This document shows, one piece after another, positions 7,108-7,546 of a stretch of DNA of 7,546 nucleotides. The first letter of the stretch is position 1, and each line of letters opens with the position of its first letter. Location: contig JBEKNT010000394.1 of the NCBI GenBank assembly GCA_049522565.1, positions 1 through 7,546 of the forward strand, written 5' to 3'. The stretch is from JASHVB01 sp049522565. Lineage in GTDB: Bacteria; Pseudomonadota; Alphaproteobacteria; Acetobacterales; Acetobacteraceae. A model generated the notes under the pieces. That model was not told the DNA's origin. It made no database searches and saw only the letters and a program-made list of their open reading frames with translations. Both the position numbers and the translations under genes were made by a program.

Positions 7108-7546
7108 GTTCGGGCTCCTCGACGCGATCGGCGAACAGCATGGCGTGAATGCGCGCTTCCAGCGCCGCCGCCGCGGCGGGCGCCGCATCCACCGGAACAC
7201 TGTTCAGCTCGGCCTTCACCTGGCCGGGATGCGGCGACAGCAACAGGATGCGATTGCCGATCTTGACTGCCTCCGCAATGGAGTGGGTGACAAACAGCAC
7301 GGTGAACCTGGTATCCTCCCACAGCGCCAGCAATTCATCCTGCATGCGCTGGCGGGTCAATGCGTCGAGCGCGGCGAACGGTTCGTCCATCAGCAGGATG
7401 TCGGGTTCCATCGCCATGCCGCGCGCGATCGCCACGCGCTGCTTCATGCCGCCCGACAGCGTGTGCGGATAGGCATCGACGAACCGTTCCAGGTGCACCT
7501 TCTGGATGTACTGCATGGCCCGCTCGTCGGCCGCGCGGCCACGCAG
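7100..7546 (-). CDS. ABC transporter ATP-binding protein, NitT/TauT type (5' part beyond window)
   Basis: The visible C-terminal 148 residues start in frame at the right edge, so the true start and the Walker A motif lie upstream. The fragment has the signature LSGGMKQRVAIARG (fragment residues 30-43), Walker B ILLMDEPFAALD (50-61) with catalytic E55, and the switch histidine H88 in FVTHSIAEAV. This matches ATPases of nitrate, sulfonate, taurine or aromatic-precursor importers (SsuB/TauB/NrtD-like), which energise uptake from the cytosolic face. The tail after residue 115 has an alanine run (DAAPAAAAALEARIHAML). The stop codon overlaps the permease start by 8 nt, so the two are translationally coupled partners. 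The transported compound cannot be told from the ATPase. The frame and motifs are intact, unlike the permease. Confidence 0.93.
   Translation of the reverse strand: MRGRAADERAMQYIQKVHLERFVDAYPHTLSGGMKQRVAIARGMAMEPDILLMDEPFAALDALTRQRMQDELLALWEDTRFTVLFVTHSIAEAVKIGNRILLLSPHPGQVKAELNSVPVDAAPAAAAALEARIHAMLFADRVEEPEHV

Overview
This is a GC-rich window with dense gene packing and typical high-GC proteobacterial codon use. The gene families (a CoxL-like molybdoprotein, a NitT/TauT ABC importer, an acetolactate-synthase-like TPP enzyme, a stand-alone Lrp/AsnC ligand-binding domain) suggest an alphaproteobacterium, possibly Rhodospirillales/Acetobacteraceae or a Bradyrhizobium relative. That placement is inference from gene content and repeat style; no rRNA or other marker gene is present.

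Layout, left to right. (1) Bases 1-2775 hold a two-gene minus-strand unit: a TPP-dependent acetolactate-synthase-like enzyme (997-2775), then, 13 bases downstream, a TPR protein that turns into a glycosyltransferase-like domain and runs off the left edge (1-983). (2) Bases 2776-3066 are the divergent intergenic region, with a short palindrome close to the plus-strand gene. (3) Bases 3067-3646 hold two small plus-strand genes: an unrecognised alpha-helical protein of 91 residues and an 84-residue stand-alone Lrp/AsnC ligand-binding (RAM) domain. (4) Bases 3647-3858 separate convergent genes. They hold a 45-bp perfect inverted repeat with a 20-nt loop and a second, smaller perfect hairpin right after the next stop codon. 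(5) Bases 3859-7546 hold a minus-strand operon read right to left: ATPase of a NitT/TauT-type ABC importer (5' end outside the window), its permease (frameshifted), a 17-bp hairpin, and a xanthine-dehydrogenase/CoxL-family molybdopterin subunit carrying the form II signature AYRGAGR.

How the genes may work together: the right-hand operon looks like uptake of a small molecule coupled to its oxidation by a molybdenum hydroxylase. The substrate-binding protein and the FeS and FAD subunits are not in the window. The permease carries a disruption that fits loss of about 14 nt and removes exactly the I-x-L-P end of the EAA loop, so the importer may be dead in this strain, unless this is an assembly error. 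The TPP enzyme and TPR protein form a separate unit. The small RAM-domain gene could sense a metabolite for one of the neighbours, but this is speculative. I see no CRISPR array, tRNA, rRNA, phage gene or transposase, and nothing here amounts to a clear new system. The most notable items are the broken permease, the long perfect palindrome and the orphan form II CoxL linked to a transporter.
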